Of a stretch of DNA of 64,000 nucleotides, positions 1 to 8,148 are shown in pieces. The position numbers were made by a program, and so were the translations under genes. This DNA is from Cupriavidus taiwanensis LMG 19424 (GTDB taxonomy: Bacteria; Pseudomonadota; Gammaproteobacteria; Burkholderiales; Burkholderiaceae), in contig NC_010528.1 in NCBI RefSeq assembly GCF_000069785.1, positions 3,140,001 to 3,204,000 on the forward strand, in the 5' to 3' direction. The notes under the pieces were generated by a model. It was not told the DNA's origin, ran no database searches, and was given only the letters and a program-made list of their open reading frames with translations. The stretch's first letter is position 1. The number at the start of each line of letters is the position of its first letter.

Positions 1-2
1 TT

Positions 3-1217
3 TTCCTGATCTCCTTCTCCGCAGCCTGCGTCCGCGTGGCCCAGGGCGACCTTGCCGTCTTTCCGGCGATGCTCGGCAGCCTGTTCGACAGCGCGCGCAC
101 AGCGTTCGAGATCGCGCTCGGGCTGGCAGGGGTCATGAGCCTGTGGCTAGGCATCATGCGCATCGGCGAGCGCGCTGGCGTTGTCGACGTCTTCGCCCGG
201 CTGGTGAACCCGCTGCTGCGGCACTTCTTTCCAGGGGTGCCGCGGGGCCACCCCGCGCAGGGCGCCATGATGATGAACGTGTCGGCCAATCTGCTAGGGC
301 TGGACAACGCTGCCACGCCGCTGGGCCTGAACGCCATGCGCGAGTTGCAGACGCTGAACCGGCGCCCGGATGTCGCTACCGACGCGCAGATCATGTTCAT
401 CGTGCTGAACTCCGCCGGGCTGACGCTGATCCCGACTTCGGTCATCGCCATCCGCCAGACCATCGCCGTCAAGCAGGGGCTGGTCGGCTTCAACGCCGCC
501 GACATCTTCCTGCCGACGTTGCTGGCCACCGGCGGCTCTTGCCTGGCCGGGCTGCTGGCGGTGGCATGGGTCCAGCGAATCAACTTGCTGCGGCCCGCGG
601 TGCTGGTGGCATTCGGACTGGTGATCGCGCTGCTTGGGGCGATGTTTGCGTGGTTACAGCATGCGCCGCCGGAGCATGTAGGCACCGTGACAGCACTCGC
701 CGGTGCCGGCTTCATCCTGTCCCTGATTACTCTCTTCCTGATCTGCGGGGCGTTGCGCAGAGTCAATGTATATGACGCATTCATCGACGGCGCGAAGGAA
801 GGCTTCGGCGTAGCCGTGCAGATCATTCCTTATCTGGTCGCAATCCTGGTCGCCATTGGCCTGTTCCGCGCCGCGGGTTGCATGGACGTGCTGATGGCCT
901 GGCTCACGCACGCCATCGCCGGACTGGGCGTCAACACCGACTTTGTGCCGGCGCTGCCGGTCGGATTGATGAAGATCCTTTCGGGTGCGGGCGCGCGCGG
1001 GCTGATGGTCGACGTGATGACGACCTATGGCGTGGATTCTTTCCAGGGCCGCCTGGCGGCGATCATCCAGGGGTCGACCGAAACCACCTTCTATGTCCTG
1101 GCGGTGTACTTCGGCAGCATCAACGTGCGCGATACGCGGCATGCACTCGGTTGCGCGCTGGTAGCGGACGCTGTCGGCATTATTTGTGCTGTAGGCGCCG
1201 CCTATCTTTTCCGCTGA
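3..1217 (+). CDS. SpmA/SpmB-like nucleoside-recognition (Gate) domain membrane protein, 5' end cut by window
   Basis: The reading frame is open from the first bases of the window, so the gene starts upstream; the first start-like codon inside is a GTG at 36, but hydrophobic sequence already precedes it. The visible protein is about 400 residues with many membrane segments and two related halves (roughly residues 20-180 and 225-390), the arrangement of fused SpmA and SpmB proteins with two Gate domains. Conserved-looking segments are NVSANLLGLDNAATPLG in the first half and PVGLMKILSGAGARG in the second. Family members have been linked to spore maturation in Bacillus, but here, in a non-sporulating lineage, the transported or sensed molecule is unknown. 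It is followed by a candidate small RNA. Confidence 0.85.
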   Translation, partial: FLISFSAACVRVAQGDLAVFPAMLGSLFDSARTAFEIALGLAGVMSLWLGIMRIGERAGVVDVFARLVNPLLRHFFPGVPRGHPAQGAMMMNVSANLLGLDNAATPLGLNAMRELQTLNRRPDVATDAQIMFIVLNSAGLTLIPTSVIAIRQTIAVKQGLVGFNAADIFLPTLLATGGSCLAGLLAVAWVQRINLLRPAVLVAFGLVIALLGAMFAWLQHAPPEHVGTVTALAGAGFILSLITLFLICGALRRVNVYDAFIDGAKEGFGVAVQIIPYLVAILVAIGLFRAAGCMDVLMAWLTHAIAGLGVNTDFVPALPVGLMKILSGAGARGLMVDVMTTYGVDSFQGRLAAIIQGSTETTFYVLAVYFGSINVRDTRHALGCALVADAVGIICAVGAAYLFR

Positions 1218-1290
1218 CCCGCCGAAAACGCAATTTGTTGCTCGCGTACAACGCCATTGTGCTCATCATCCTACATTGACACATTGAGAC

Positions 1291-1319
1291 TTGGTGCGTC
1301 GCAACAAAACGTGTATAGT
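1291..1319 (+). promoter_or_regulatory. Promoter-like -35/-10 pair for candidate small RNA
   Basis: A -35-like TTGGTG (1291-1296) is separated by 17 bp from a -10-like TATAGT (1314-1319). Initiation about 6-7 bases further would start a transcript near 1325, immediately before two hairpins and a T-run. This is a consensus match only. A better -35 word, TTGACA at 1276-1281, is too far (32 bp) from this -10. Confidence 0.45.
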
Positions 1320-1324
1320 GAAGT

Positions 1325-1385
1325 CTGTCTCCTCCACCACCTCGGTGGATTCCAACCCACGCACAACCTGCGTGGGTTTTTTTTT
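1325..1385 (+). ncRNA. Candidate compact small RNA with two hairpins and intrinsic terminator
   Basis: A transcript of about 60 nt is predicted. Hairpin 1 is a perfect 6-bp stem (1333-1338 with 1344-1349) closing a 5-base loop ACCTC. Hairpin 2 is a perfect 10-bp stem (1354-1363 with 1369-1378) with a 5-base loop, running into a run of T residues to 1385, a textbook intrinsic terminator on the plus strand only. Upstream of hairpin 1 is a C/U-rich CTCCTCC stretch able to pair with Shine-Dalgarno sequences. The upstream gene ends at 1217, so the terminator could alternatively serve that transcript. No database comparison was possible. Confidence 0.5.
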
Positions 1386-1604
1386 CGCCTGTGTCCGGCT
1401 GCTGTGGCGACATCGTCCGCTATTTGCCCGGATGGATTTCCGCAACGCAACAAGCTGCGCCAAAGGCGACGGCATGGCTGGCGGAAAGGACTCTTGCCTG
1501 TCAGGCCGGCATTGCCCGTACGACCGAGCCGCCGGCGGGACTTTACGGAACGCGCGCTTGACCTATATTGATGGGATAACGCCGCCGCCAGCACGAGGCA
1601 CGCC

Positions 1605-1883
1605 ATGTCCGACATCACGTTCCCTCGCAGCCTCCCCACCTACTGTGCAGCCAGCCTGACGCTGTCCTGCCCCGCGACGGTCAACGGCAGTCCCACCCTC
1701 TATTCCGTCACCGCCGAGGCGCTCGAAGCCCATTTCGGCGCGCGCTCGCCGCGCGAGGAAGACCTGGTGGCGGCCTTCACCAATAACCGCCAGCAGATCG
1801 AGCGCCTGGCCGAGAGCCTGTTCGAGCTGACCAAGGCGCGAGAGATCGTGCTGCGCAGCGGACACTTCCGCTTCGCCGGCTAA
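1605..1883 (+). CDS. DUF1488 family protein
   Basis: A 92-residue soluble protein resembling the DUF1488 family of short proteins common in Burkholderiaceae. It has no signal peptide or membrane segment. The middle (about residues 25-60) reads as a compact beta/alpha domain and the C-terminal third is mostly helical with alternating charges. The function is unknown. It stands alone, convergent with the universal stress protein gene. Confidence 0.7.
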   Translation: MSDITFPRSLPTYCAASLTLSCPATVNGSPTLYSVTAEALEAHFGARSPREEDLVAAFTNNRQQIERLAESLFELTKAREIVLRSGHFRFAG

Positions 1884-1901
1884 CCCAGCCGGTCGGACGT
1901 T

Positions 1902-2372
1902 TCAATCGTTTTTCGCTTCGCCGCGCACCAGCAGCACCGGCACGGTGGACTGGCGGATCACCGCCTCGGCCACACTGCCAAGCACCAGCCGGCGCACCCC
2001 GCGCCGGCCGTGCGTGCCAATCACCAGCAGGTCTGCCCCCCATTCGCGCGCGGCCTCGTTGATGGAAGCACCGATATCGCCTGGCACCGCAGCGGCGGTA
2101 ACCAGGCGGCTTTCATGCGCGACGCCCGCCCGGGCCAGGCGTTGCGCGGCGCCCTGCAAGGCTCGCTGCCCGCTTTCCTCGAAGGCTTTCTGCAGCTGGC
2201 TCGGGTCGTAGTATCCGGCGTCGAACATGGGCGTGCCGGTGTCGACGACATAGAGCGCCAGGACGGTGGCTCCGCCGGCGGACGCCACGCGAATGGCTTC
2301 GTCCACCGCCAGTTCCGAGGTGCTGCTGCCATCCACCGCCACCACGATCTTGCTGTATGCCGCGCCAGTCAT
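1902..2372 (-). CDS. Universal stress protein (UspA family)
   Basis: A 156-residue single-domain Usp protein. The N-terminus KIVVAVDGS forms the first strand and the nucleotide-binding signature G-2x-G-9x-G-S is intact near the C-terminus (GTHGRRGVRRLVLGS), so it is probably of the ATP-binding subclass. The start ATG at 2372 is preceded by a GGAGG Shine-Dalgarno sequence at 2380-2384; a longer open frame upstream lacks such support. It is divergent from the paa operon, with about 200 bp between starts. Specific stress or partner is not visible. Confidence 0.88.
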   Translation of the reverse strand: MTGAAYSKIVVAVDGSSTSELAVDEAIRVASAGGATVLALYVVDTGTPMFDAGYYDPSQLQKAFEESGQRALQGAAQRLARAGVAHESRLVTAAAVPGDIGASINEAAREWGADLLVIGTHGRRGVRRLVLGSVAEAVIRQSTVPVLLVRGEAKND

Positions 2373-2492
2373 AAGGCTACCTCCGTCGATGAAAAAGAGA
2401 TGCGGCACCGTGCCGCCTGTCTTGGATAGTACACATCGCGCGAAGCCGGCGTCATGTGCCTGCGCAAATGCGCGGCGGTGCGGCCCCTTAAA

Positions 2493-2520
2493 TTGACCGA
2501 CCGGTCGGCTTATATATAAT
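2493..2520 (+). promoter_or_regulatory. paa operon promoter with TetR-type operator
   Basis: A -35-like TTGACC (2493-2498) and a consensus -10 TATAAT (2515-2520) are separated by 16 bp. A perfect 12-bp palindrome CCGACCGGTCGG (2497-2508) overlaps the -35 end and the spacer, where bound repressor would block RNA polymerase. Its form is typical of TetR-family operators and the obvious candidate repressor is the TetR protein encoded at 7504-8121. The paaA start is about 50 bases downstream. Confidence 0.75.
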
Positions 2521-2574
2521 AGGGCCAGCCGCAAGAGCCCCGATGGGGCGTGGCGCCCCGCCAGAGGAGACGAC

Positions 2575-3594
2575 ATGTATACGCAGAGTCTTGACCTGCC
2601 CGGCCAGCACGCCGATGCAGCGCAGGCCAGTGCGCCGCCCGATGAAGCCGCACGCCAGGCGGCGTTCGACGCGTGCATGGCCGCCGACGGCAAGATCGAG
2701 CCGCAGGACTGGATGCCGCAGGCCTACCGCAAGACCCTGGTGCGCCAGATTTCGCAGCATGCGCATTCCGAGATCGTCGGCATGCTGCCGGAAGGCAACT
2801 GGATCAGCCGGGCGCCTTCGCTCAAGCGCAAGGCCATCCTGCTGGCCAAGGTCCAGGATGAAGGCGGCCATGGCCTCTACCTGTATTCGGCGGCCGAGAC
2901 CCTGGACGCCTCGCGCGACGACCTCGTCGACGCGCTGCACAGCGGCAAGGCCAAGTATTCATCGATCTTCAATTACCCGACGCTGACCTGGGCTGACGTG
3001 GGCGTGATCGGCTGGCTGGTCGATGGCGCCGCGATCATGAACCAGATCCCGTTGTGCCGTTGTTCGTACGGGCCGTATGCGCGCGCCATGATCCGCATCT
3101 GCAAGGAAGAGTCCTTCCACCAGCGCCAGGGCTTCGACGCGCTGCTGGCCATGATGCGCGGCACCGATGCGCAGCGCGAGATGGTGCAGGACGCGGTCAA
3201 TCGCTGGTGGTTTCCGGTGCTGATGATGTTCGGTCCGCCCGATGCGGCCTCGACCAACAGCGCGCAGACCATGGCCTGGGGGATCAAGCGCATTTCCAAT
3301 GACGACCTGCGTCAGAAGTTTGTCGATGCCACGGTCGAGCAGGCGCGCGTGCTGGGCGTGACCCTGCCAGACCCGGGGCTGCAGTGGAATGCCGAGCGCG
3401 GCCATTACGACTACAGCCCGCTCGACTGGGACGAATTCTGGCGAGTCATCAACGGCGACGGCCCCTGCAACAGGGAACGCCTGGCCACCCGCGTGAAGGC
3501 GCACGAGGACGGCGCCTGGGTCCGCGAAGCCGCGCTGGCCCATGCCGCCAAGCTGGCCGAACGCGAGTCCGGCGCCGGTCGCGCCGCCGCCTGA
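2575..3594 (+). CDS. paaA: 1,2-phenylacetyl-CoA epoxidase, catalytic subunit A
   Basis: A 339-residue diiron oxygenase subunit that with PaaC (structural) and PaaB/PaaE forms the complex converting phenylacetyl-CoA to its ring-1,2-epoxide, the first committed step after CoA ligation in aerobic phenylacetate catabolism. Metal-site motifs are visible: [10 protein letters not shown] (about residue 100) and KEESFHQRQ (about residue 178), the E-x2-H type pairs of the ferritin-like fold. The start has a good AGAGGAG Shine-Dalgarno sequence. First gene of paaABCDE; ligase and downstream hydrolytic genes are not in the window. Confidence 0.95.
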   Translation: MYTQSLDLPGQHADAAQASAPPDEAARQAAFDACMAADGKIEPQDWMPQAYRKTLVRQISQHAHSEIVGMLPEGNWISRAPSLKRKAILLAKVQDEGGHGLYLYSAAETLDASRDDLVDALHSGKAKYSSIFNYPTLTWADVGVIGWLVDGAAIMNQIPLCRCSYGPYARAMIRICKEESFHQRQGFDALLAMMRGTDAQREMVQDAVNRWWFPVLMMFGPPDAASTNSAQTMAWGIKRISNDDLRQKFVDATVEQARVLGVTLPDPGLQWNAERGHYDYSPLDWDEFWRVINGDGPCNRERLATRVKAHEDGAWVREAALAHAAKLAERESGAGRAAA

Positions 3595-3620
3595 CCCCTG
3601 ACATCGCCGAGGAGATCCCG

Positions 3621-3908
3621 ATGCAACGCAAGGAATGGCCGCTGTGGGAAGTGTTCGTGCGCAGCAAGCAAGGCCTGGAACACAAGCATTGCGGCAGCCT
3701 GCACGCGGCCGACGCGCAGCAGGCGCTGCACATGGCGCGCGACGTCTATACGCGGCGCCAGGAAGGCGTGTCGATCTGGGTGGTGCCCTCCGCGGCCATC
3801 ACCGCCAGCGTGCCGGAGGAAAAGCCGGAGCTGTTCGACCCGATGGCCGACAAGATTTACCGGCATCCGACGTTCTACCAGTTGCCCGACGAAGTCAACC
3901 ACATGTAA
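3621..3908 (+). CDS. paaB: 1,2-phenylacetyl-CoA epoxidase subunit B
   Basis: A 95-residue small subunit of the epoxidase. It has the usual opening [24 protein letters not shown] and the conserved [11 protein letters not shown] stretch. PaaB is thought to couple the PaaAC oxygenase to the reductase PaaE. The ATG at 3621 follows a GAGGAG ribosome-binding site; the open frame extends upstream into paaA only as a shadow. It lies 26 bp after paaA and 10 bp before paaC. Confidence 0.95.
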   Translation: MQRKEWPLWEVFVRSKQGLEHKHCGSLHAADAQQALHMARDVYTRRQEGVSIWVVPSAAITASVPEEKPELFDPMADKIYRHPTFYQLPDEVNHM

Positions 3909-3918
3909 GGCCCGCACG

Positions 3919-4770
3919 ATGACCGCGTCCCCACAGCCTGCCGTGCCCGCTTCGCTCGACCACCTGCCGCCGGCGCGCACCGCCGCGCTGCGCTACGTGC
4001 TGCGCCTGGCCGACAACGCCCTGATCCTGGGCCAGCGCAACGCCGAATGGTGCGGCCATGGGCCGGTGCTGGAAGAAGACATCGCCCTGGCCAATATCAG
4101 CCTGGACCTGATCGGCCAGGCGCGACTGCTCTATGGCCGTGCCGGCGAACTGGAGGGCGAGCTGACCGGCCTGCCCCGCCACGAGGATGACTATGCCTAC
4201 TGGCGCGCCGAGCGCGACTTCCGCAACTGGACGCTGCTGGAACTGCCGCATCGCGGCCCGCTGGCCGGCAACGCCGCCGCCGGGCGCGACTACGCCGTCA
4301 CCATCGTGCGCAACTTCCTGTACAGCGCGCTGATGGTGGAACTCTGGCAGGCGTTGCAGGACAGCCGGGACGAGCAACTGGCCGCGATCGCCGCCAAGGC
4401 CATCAAGGAAACGCGCTATCACCTGCACCACGCGGCTGGCTGGATGGTGCGCCTGGGCGACGGCACCGAGGCCTCGCACGCGCGCATGCAGCGCGCGCTG
4501 GAGCACCTGCTGCCCTATATGAATGAGTGCTTTGCGCAAGATGCCGTCGAAAGCGAGGCCGCCGCTCAGGGCATCGGGGTGGTCACCGCCACGCTGCGCC
4601 CGGCCTGGGACGCCACCGTCGCCGAGACGCTGGAAGCGGCCACGCTGAGCCTGCCGCCGGCCACCGGCTTTGTCTCGACCGGCAAGCACGGCGTGCATTC
4701 GGAACACATGAGCTACCTGCTGGGCGAGATGCAGGGGCTGGCGCGGGCCCATCCGGGCGCGCAATGGTAA
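3919..4770 (+). CDS. paaC: 1,2-phenylacetyl-CoA epoxidase subunit C
   Basis: A 283-residue ferritin-fold structural subunit that pairs with PaaA. Typical segments are RLADNALILGQRNAEWCGHGP near residue 32 and KAIKETRYHLHHA near residue 160. PaaC keeps the fold but not the full catalytic diiron site. It follows paaB by 10 bp in the operon. Length is slightly above the E. coli subunit owing to an N-terminal extension. Confidence 0.95.
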   Translation: MTASPQPAVPASLDHLPPARTAALRYVLRLADNALILGQRNAEWCGHGPVLEEDIALANISLDLIGQARLLYGRAGELEGELTGLPRHEDDYAYWRAERDFRNWTLLELPHRGPLAGNAAAGRDYAVTIVRNFLYSALMVELWQALQDSRDEQLAAIAAKAIKETRYHLHHAAGWMVRLGDGTEASHARMQRALEHLLPYMNECFAQDAVESEAAAQGIGVVTATLRPAWDATVAETLEAATLSLPPATGFVSTGKHGVHSEHMSYLLGEMQGLARAHPGAQW

Positions 4771-4801
4771 GCGCACGCTTCGGCGCAAAGGGTTGATCCG
4801 C

Positions 4802-5371
4802 ATGAACGTCACCTCCCTCCCCTCCCATGCCGTGCACAACGACGGCGCCACCAGCGGGCGCGTCGCGCGCGCGTGGGCGGCGCTCGAGGCGGTGCCGGAC
4901 CCGGAGATCCCGGTGGTGTCGATCCGCGAGCTGGGCATTCTGCGCGAGGTGGTAGCGGCGCCGGACGGCGTGCTGGAGATCGTCATCACGCCCACCTATT
5001 CTGGCTGCCCGGCGATGTCGCAGATCGGTGAGGACATCGGCCAGGCGCTGGACCGCGCCGGGCTGGGGCCGTGGCGCCTCCGCACCGCGCTGGCGCCGGC
5101 CTGGACCACGGACTGGATCACGCCCGCCGCGCGCGAGCGCCTGCGCGCGTTCGGCATCGCGCCGCCGGGACAGTGCAGTGCGCCGGCCGGGGCGCAGCCG
5201 CTGCGCTTCGTGCCGCGCGCCGCGCGCGCCGGCGCGCCCGACGCCGTGGCCTGCCCGCGCTGCGGCAGCGTCCACACGCACGAGATCTCGCGTTTTGCCT
5301 CGACCGCCTGCAAGGCACTGTACCGGTGCCTGGACTGCCGCGAGCCGTTCGACTATTTCAAACCCTACTGA
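4802..5371 (+). CDS. paaD: PaaD, MIP18/SufT-like assembly factor of the phenylacetyl-CoA epoxidase
   Basis: A 189-residue protein with an N-terminal DUF59/MIP18 domain (about residues 20-105; PDPEIPVVSIRELGI and TPTYSGCPAM) and a C-terminal zinc-ribbon-like part with CPRC and CLDC pairs about 35 residues apart. PaaD proteins are believed to help mature the iron-sulfur or diiron centres of the complex. The ATG at 4802 was chosen with AAGGG ten bases upstream; an in-frame TTG at 4793 is the alternative. It lies between paaC and paaE. Confidence 0.92.
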   Translation: MNVTSLPSHAVHNDGATSGRVARAWAALEAVPDPEIPVVSIRELGILREVVAAPDGVLEIVITPTYSGCPAMSQIGEDIGQALDRAGLGPWRLRTALAPAWTTDWITPAARERLRAFGIAPPGQCSAPAGAQPLRFVPRAARAGAPDAVACPRCGSVHTHEISRFASTACKALYRCLDCREPFDYFKPY

Positions 5372-5395
5372 GCCCCCGGGCCGAGCCAGGCTGCC

Positions 5396-6499
5396 ATGAC
5401 TCCCCAGTTCCACCCGCTGCGCGTGGCGCAGGTGCGCCCCGAGACCGCCGACACCATCTCGATCGCGTTTGAAGTCCCGGACGCGCTGCGCGATGCCTAT
5501 CGGTTTACGCAGGGGCAGTTCCTGACGCTGAAGGCACCGGTCGACGGCAAGGACCTGCGGCGCTCGTATTCGATCTGTTCGGCGGTGCAGGACTATGACG
5601 CCCACGGCGAATTGCGGGTCGCGGTCAAGCTGGTGGAGGACGGGCTGTTTTCCAGCCATCTGCACGATTCCATCGCCCCCGGGCAGCTCATCGACGTGAT
5701 GACACCCGACGGGCGCTTCCACGTGCCGCTCGATGCCGGAGCCGCGCGCCACTATGTCGCCTTTGCCGCGGGCAGCGGCATCACGCCGGTGCTGTCGCTG
5801 GTCCGTACCACGCTGCAGGCCGAGCCGCACAGCCGCTTCACGCTGGTCTATGGCAACCGCAATGTCGACAGCATCATCTTTTCCGAAGCGCTGGAGGACC
5901 TGAAGAACCAGTACATGGCGCGCTTCACGCTCTACCACGTGCTGTCGCGCCAGCCGCAGGAGGTGGACCTGCTGCATGGCCGGCTCGACCATGCAAGGGT
6001 GACCGCCTTCCTGCAAACGCTGATCCCGGTCGACGACATCGACGCGGCCTTCGTCTGCGGCCCGGCCTCGATGATCGACGAGGTGGAAGCGGCGCTGCGC
6101 GATGCGGGCCTGGACCCGCATCGCATCCATGCCGAGCGCTTCGGGGTGCCGCTGGCACAAACCCGGCGCAAGCCGGCCGCCCATCCCGGTCATGTCGATG
6201 ACGCCGGCCACGCGGGCACGGCGGAACTGGTGGTGGTGCTCGACGGCAAGCAGCACAGCATGCGCCTGCCGCTGGAGGATGCCAACGTGCTGGACACCGC
6301 GCTCGCCGCCGGGCTCGACCTGCCCTACGCCTGCAAGGGCGGCGTCTGTTGCACCTGCCGGGCCAAGGTGCTGGAAGGCAAGGTGGAGATGGAAAAGAAC
6401 TACACGCTCGAGCCCTGGGAGATGGACAAGGGTTTCGTGCTCACCTGCCAGGCACGCGCCCTGACGCCGCGGGTGGTGGTCAGCTACGACGAACGCTGA
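5396..6499 (+). CDS. paaE: 1,2-phenylacetyl-CoA epoxidase reductase subunit E
   Basis: A 367-residue electron-transfer subunit: FAD-binding ferredoxin-reductase domain (FAD motif RRSYSICS near residue 58), NAD(P)H-binding domain (GSGITPVLSL near residue 126, CGPASM near 222) and a C-terminal plant-type [2Fe-2S] ferredoxin domain with C-x4-C-x2-C (ACKGGVCCTC) and a last cysteine in LTCQ. It passes electrons from NADPH to the PaaAC diiron centre. Last gene of paaABCDE; about 200 bp separate it from the next gene. Confidence 0.95.
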   Translation: MTPQFHPLRVAQVRPETADTISIAFEVPDALRDAYRFTQGQFLTLKAPVDGKDLRRSYSICSAVQDYDAHGELRVAVKLVEDGLFSSHLHDSIAPGQLIDVMTPDGRFHVPLDAGAARHYVAFAAGSGITPVLSLVRTTLQAEPHSRFTLVYGNRNVDSIIFSEALEDLKNQYMARFTLYHVLSRQPQEVDLLHGRLDHARVTAFLQTLIPVDDIDAAFVCGPASMIDEVEAALRDAGLDPHRIHAERFGVPLAQTRRKPAAHPGHVDDAGHAGTAELVVVLDGKQHSMRLPLEDANVLDTALAAGLDLPYACKGGVCCTCRAKVLEGKVEMEKNYTLEPWEMDKGFVLTCQARALTPRVVVSYDER

Positions 6500-6682
6500 T
6501 CCGCGCACGCCGCCGCGTGCGTCGTCAGACAGTCGCCGACATTGGCCAGCACGGGCCGTGACTACAATGGCGGCAGGCGGCGCCCCTGCTGGCGCGATGC
6601 TTGCAGGCGGGTGATCGGGCGCGCGGTGCGGGCAGCTGTCGCGCCGCCGCCGCGGCGGCGCCAGCGAACCGCCCCACCCATA

Positions 6683-6698
6683 TACAATCACGGCCATG
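6683..6698 (+). promoter_or_regulatory. -10 element abutting a start codon (probable leaderless transcript)
   Basis: A TACAAT word at 6683-6688 lies only 7 bases before the ATG at 6696, so a transcript initiated at normal distance would begin at or next to the A of the start codon. No Shine-Dalgarno sequence precedes this ATG. No convincing -35 hexamer is seen. Confidence 0.5.
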
Positions 6699-7493
6699 CA
6701 ATATATCCACGTCGTCAACGGTGATGTAGCAGGCACGACCCTGCGCCAGGCGCTGGCCCAGGCGGCGCGGCCGGATCCTGTCGTGGTGCTGCGCGACGAT
6801 CTCGCGGTCGGTCCGCTGGCGGACATCGACAGCACCGGGATGATCCGCTCCGGCTTCTGGCAGCGCGTCGCCCCGCACACCGACATCGACTTCGCCGCCG
6901 AGATGCGCCAGGCGCTGGACCAGTTGCTGGCGCTGCGGCAGGACGACATGGAAGTGGCAATCTGGCACGGCCAGAGCGCGGCCGACCAGCTGATGCTGCG
7001 CCGGGTGGTGTTCCACCTGTACCAGGCGCCGCAGCGGATCAACGAGGTCGCGATGGACCTGCGCGAACTGGAAACGCCAGCACAGGGCAACCTGGCGGCG
7101 ATCGGCATGTACTCGCCCGCGCGGCTGGCGCGGCGCTTCTCGACCATCGCGCCGGTCTCGGTGCTGCGGCTGGGGCGCCTCGGCTACGAGTGGCAGCAGA
7201 ACGTCAAGGAAAACGCCGACGTGCGGCTGTGGAAGGGCAACACCCTGGTGCCGGCGGCCTATCGCACCATCGACGACATCATCATGGAGCGCGCCCCGGC
7301 CGACTGGACCCCCGCGGCGCAGGTGGTGGGCAGCGTGATGGGCGCGATCGAGGGCCTGCTGGCCAGCGACTGGTTCGTGTTCTGGCGCTGCCGCGAGCTG
7401 ATCGCCATGGGCCAGCTGGTCCTGCGCGGCAACGCCGACTCGCTCGACACCTGCGAGCTGCGCCGCCACGCCGGCGGCAGCGGAGGCGAATAA
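6696..7493 (+). CDS. DUF1835 domain protein
   Basis: A 265-residue soluble protein matching the DUF1835 family: N-terminal HVVNGDVAGTTLRQAL and the conserved DDLAVGPL segment, then a helical C-terminal part resembling the DUF3658 region with WRCRELI-type sequence. Biochemical function is unknown. It sits between paaE and the TetR gene, 10 bp before the latter, so it may be co-transcribed with the regulator. It appears to lack a ribosome-binding site and may be translated from a leaderless mRNA. Confidence 0.85.
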   Translation: MQYIHVVNGDVAGTTLRQALAQAARPDPVVVLRDDLAVGPLADIDSTGMIRSGFWQRVAPHTDIDFAAEMRQALDQLLALRQDDMEVAIWHGQSAADQLMLRRVVFHLYQAPQRINEVAMDLRELETPAQGNLAAIGMYSPARLARRFSTIAPVSVLRLGRLGYEWQQNVKENADVRLWKGNTLVPAAYRTIDDIIMERAPADWTPAAQVVGSVMGAIEGLLASDWFVFWRCRELIAMGQLVLRGNADSLDTCELRRHAGGSGGE

Positions 7494-7503
7494 ACAAGAA
7501 TAT

Positions 7504-8121
7504 ATGGCCCGTACCAAGGCACCCGACTTCGAGGCGCAGCGCGAGCAGATCCTGGACCTGGCCGCCGCAGCCTTTGCCAACAGCAGCTACCCCAGCACCT
7601 CGATGGCCGACCTGGCCGCCGCCTGCGGCACCTCCAAGGCGCGGCTGTATCACTACTACGAGAGCAAGGAAGCGATCCTGTTCGACCTGCTGGACCGCTA
7701 CACGCGCCGGCTGATGCTGCTCGTCACCGAAGTCGAGGCTGACGCCGAGCGCCATGCGCGCACCGACAAGGAAGCCTTCGGCAACCTGATCCGCGCCTTC
7801 CTGGCCGAGTACGAGACCTCGCAGACGCGCCATATTGCGCTGATCAACGACGTCAAGTTCCTCGCCGAGACCCAGCGCGACGTGATCCTGGGCCGCGAGC
7901 GCGACGTGGTCGCGGCGTTCTCGCGCCTGCTGCGCCGCGCCTATCCGGAGCGCGTCACGCGCGAGAACCAGACCGCGCTGACCATGACCATCTTCGGCAT
8001 GATCAACTGGACCTTCACCTGGCTCAAGCCGGGCGGCCGGCTCTCGTACGCCGACTTTGCCGAGATGGTGGTCGACCTGCTCGAAGGCGGCCTGCCCGGC
8101 CGTACTGCGGCCGGGCGCTAG
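7504..8121 (+). CDS. paaR: TetR family repressor, probably of phenylacetate catabolism (PaaR)
   Basis: A 205-residue TetR protein with an N-terminal helix-turn-helix (about residues 35-60, MADLAAACGTSKARLYHYY) and a helical ligand-binding domain of the kind found in PaaR-type regulators of beta-proteobacteria. Linkage to paaABCDE and the TetR-type palindrome at 2497-2508 in the paa promoter support the role; phenylacetyl-CoA would be the expected inducer by analogy. The assignment is by context, not by a specific motif. Confidence 0.72.
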   Translation: MARTKAPDFEAQREQILDLAAAAFANSSYPSTSMADLAAACGTSKARLYHYYESKEAILFDLLDRYTRRLMLLVTEVEADAERHARTDKEAFGNLIRAFLAEYETSQTRHIALINDVKFLAETQRDVILGRERDVVAAFSRLLRRAYPERVTRENQTALTMTIFGMINWTFTWLKPGGRLSYADFAEMVVDLLEGGLPGRTAAGR

Positions 8122-8148
8122 GCTGGCCGCGCCGGGCCGCGCCCGCGC

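Larger units (their letters stand above)
1276..1604. other. Intergenic region holding a candidate small RNA
   Basis: There is no gene in this stretch between the SpmAB-like gene and the DUF1488 gene. It holds a promoter-like pair and two consecutive hairpins ending in a T-run (listed separately). From about 1390 to 1600 I see no clear element apart from ordinary G+C-rich sequence leading to the next start codon. Confidence 0.6.

Noticed and set aside
1276..1319. TTGACA (1276) as the -35 partner of TATAGT (1314)
   Set aside because: The spacer would be 32 bp; the nearer TTGGTG gives 17 bp.
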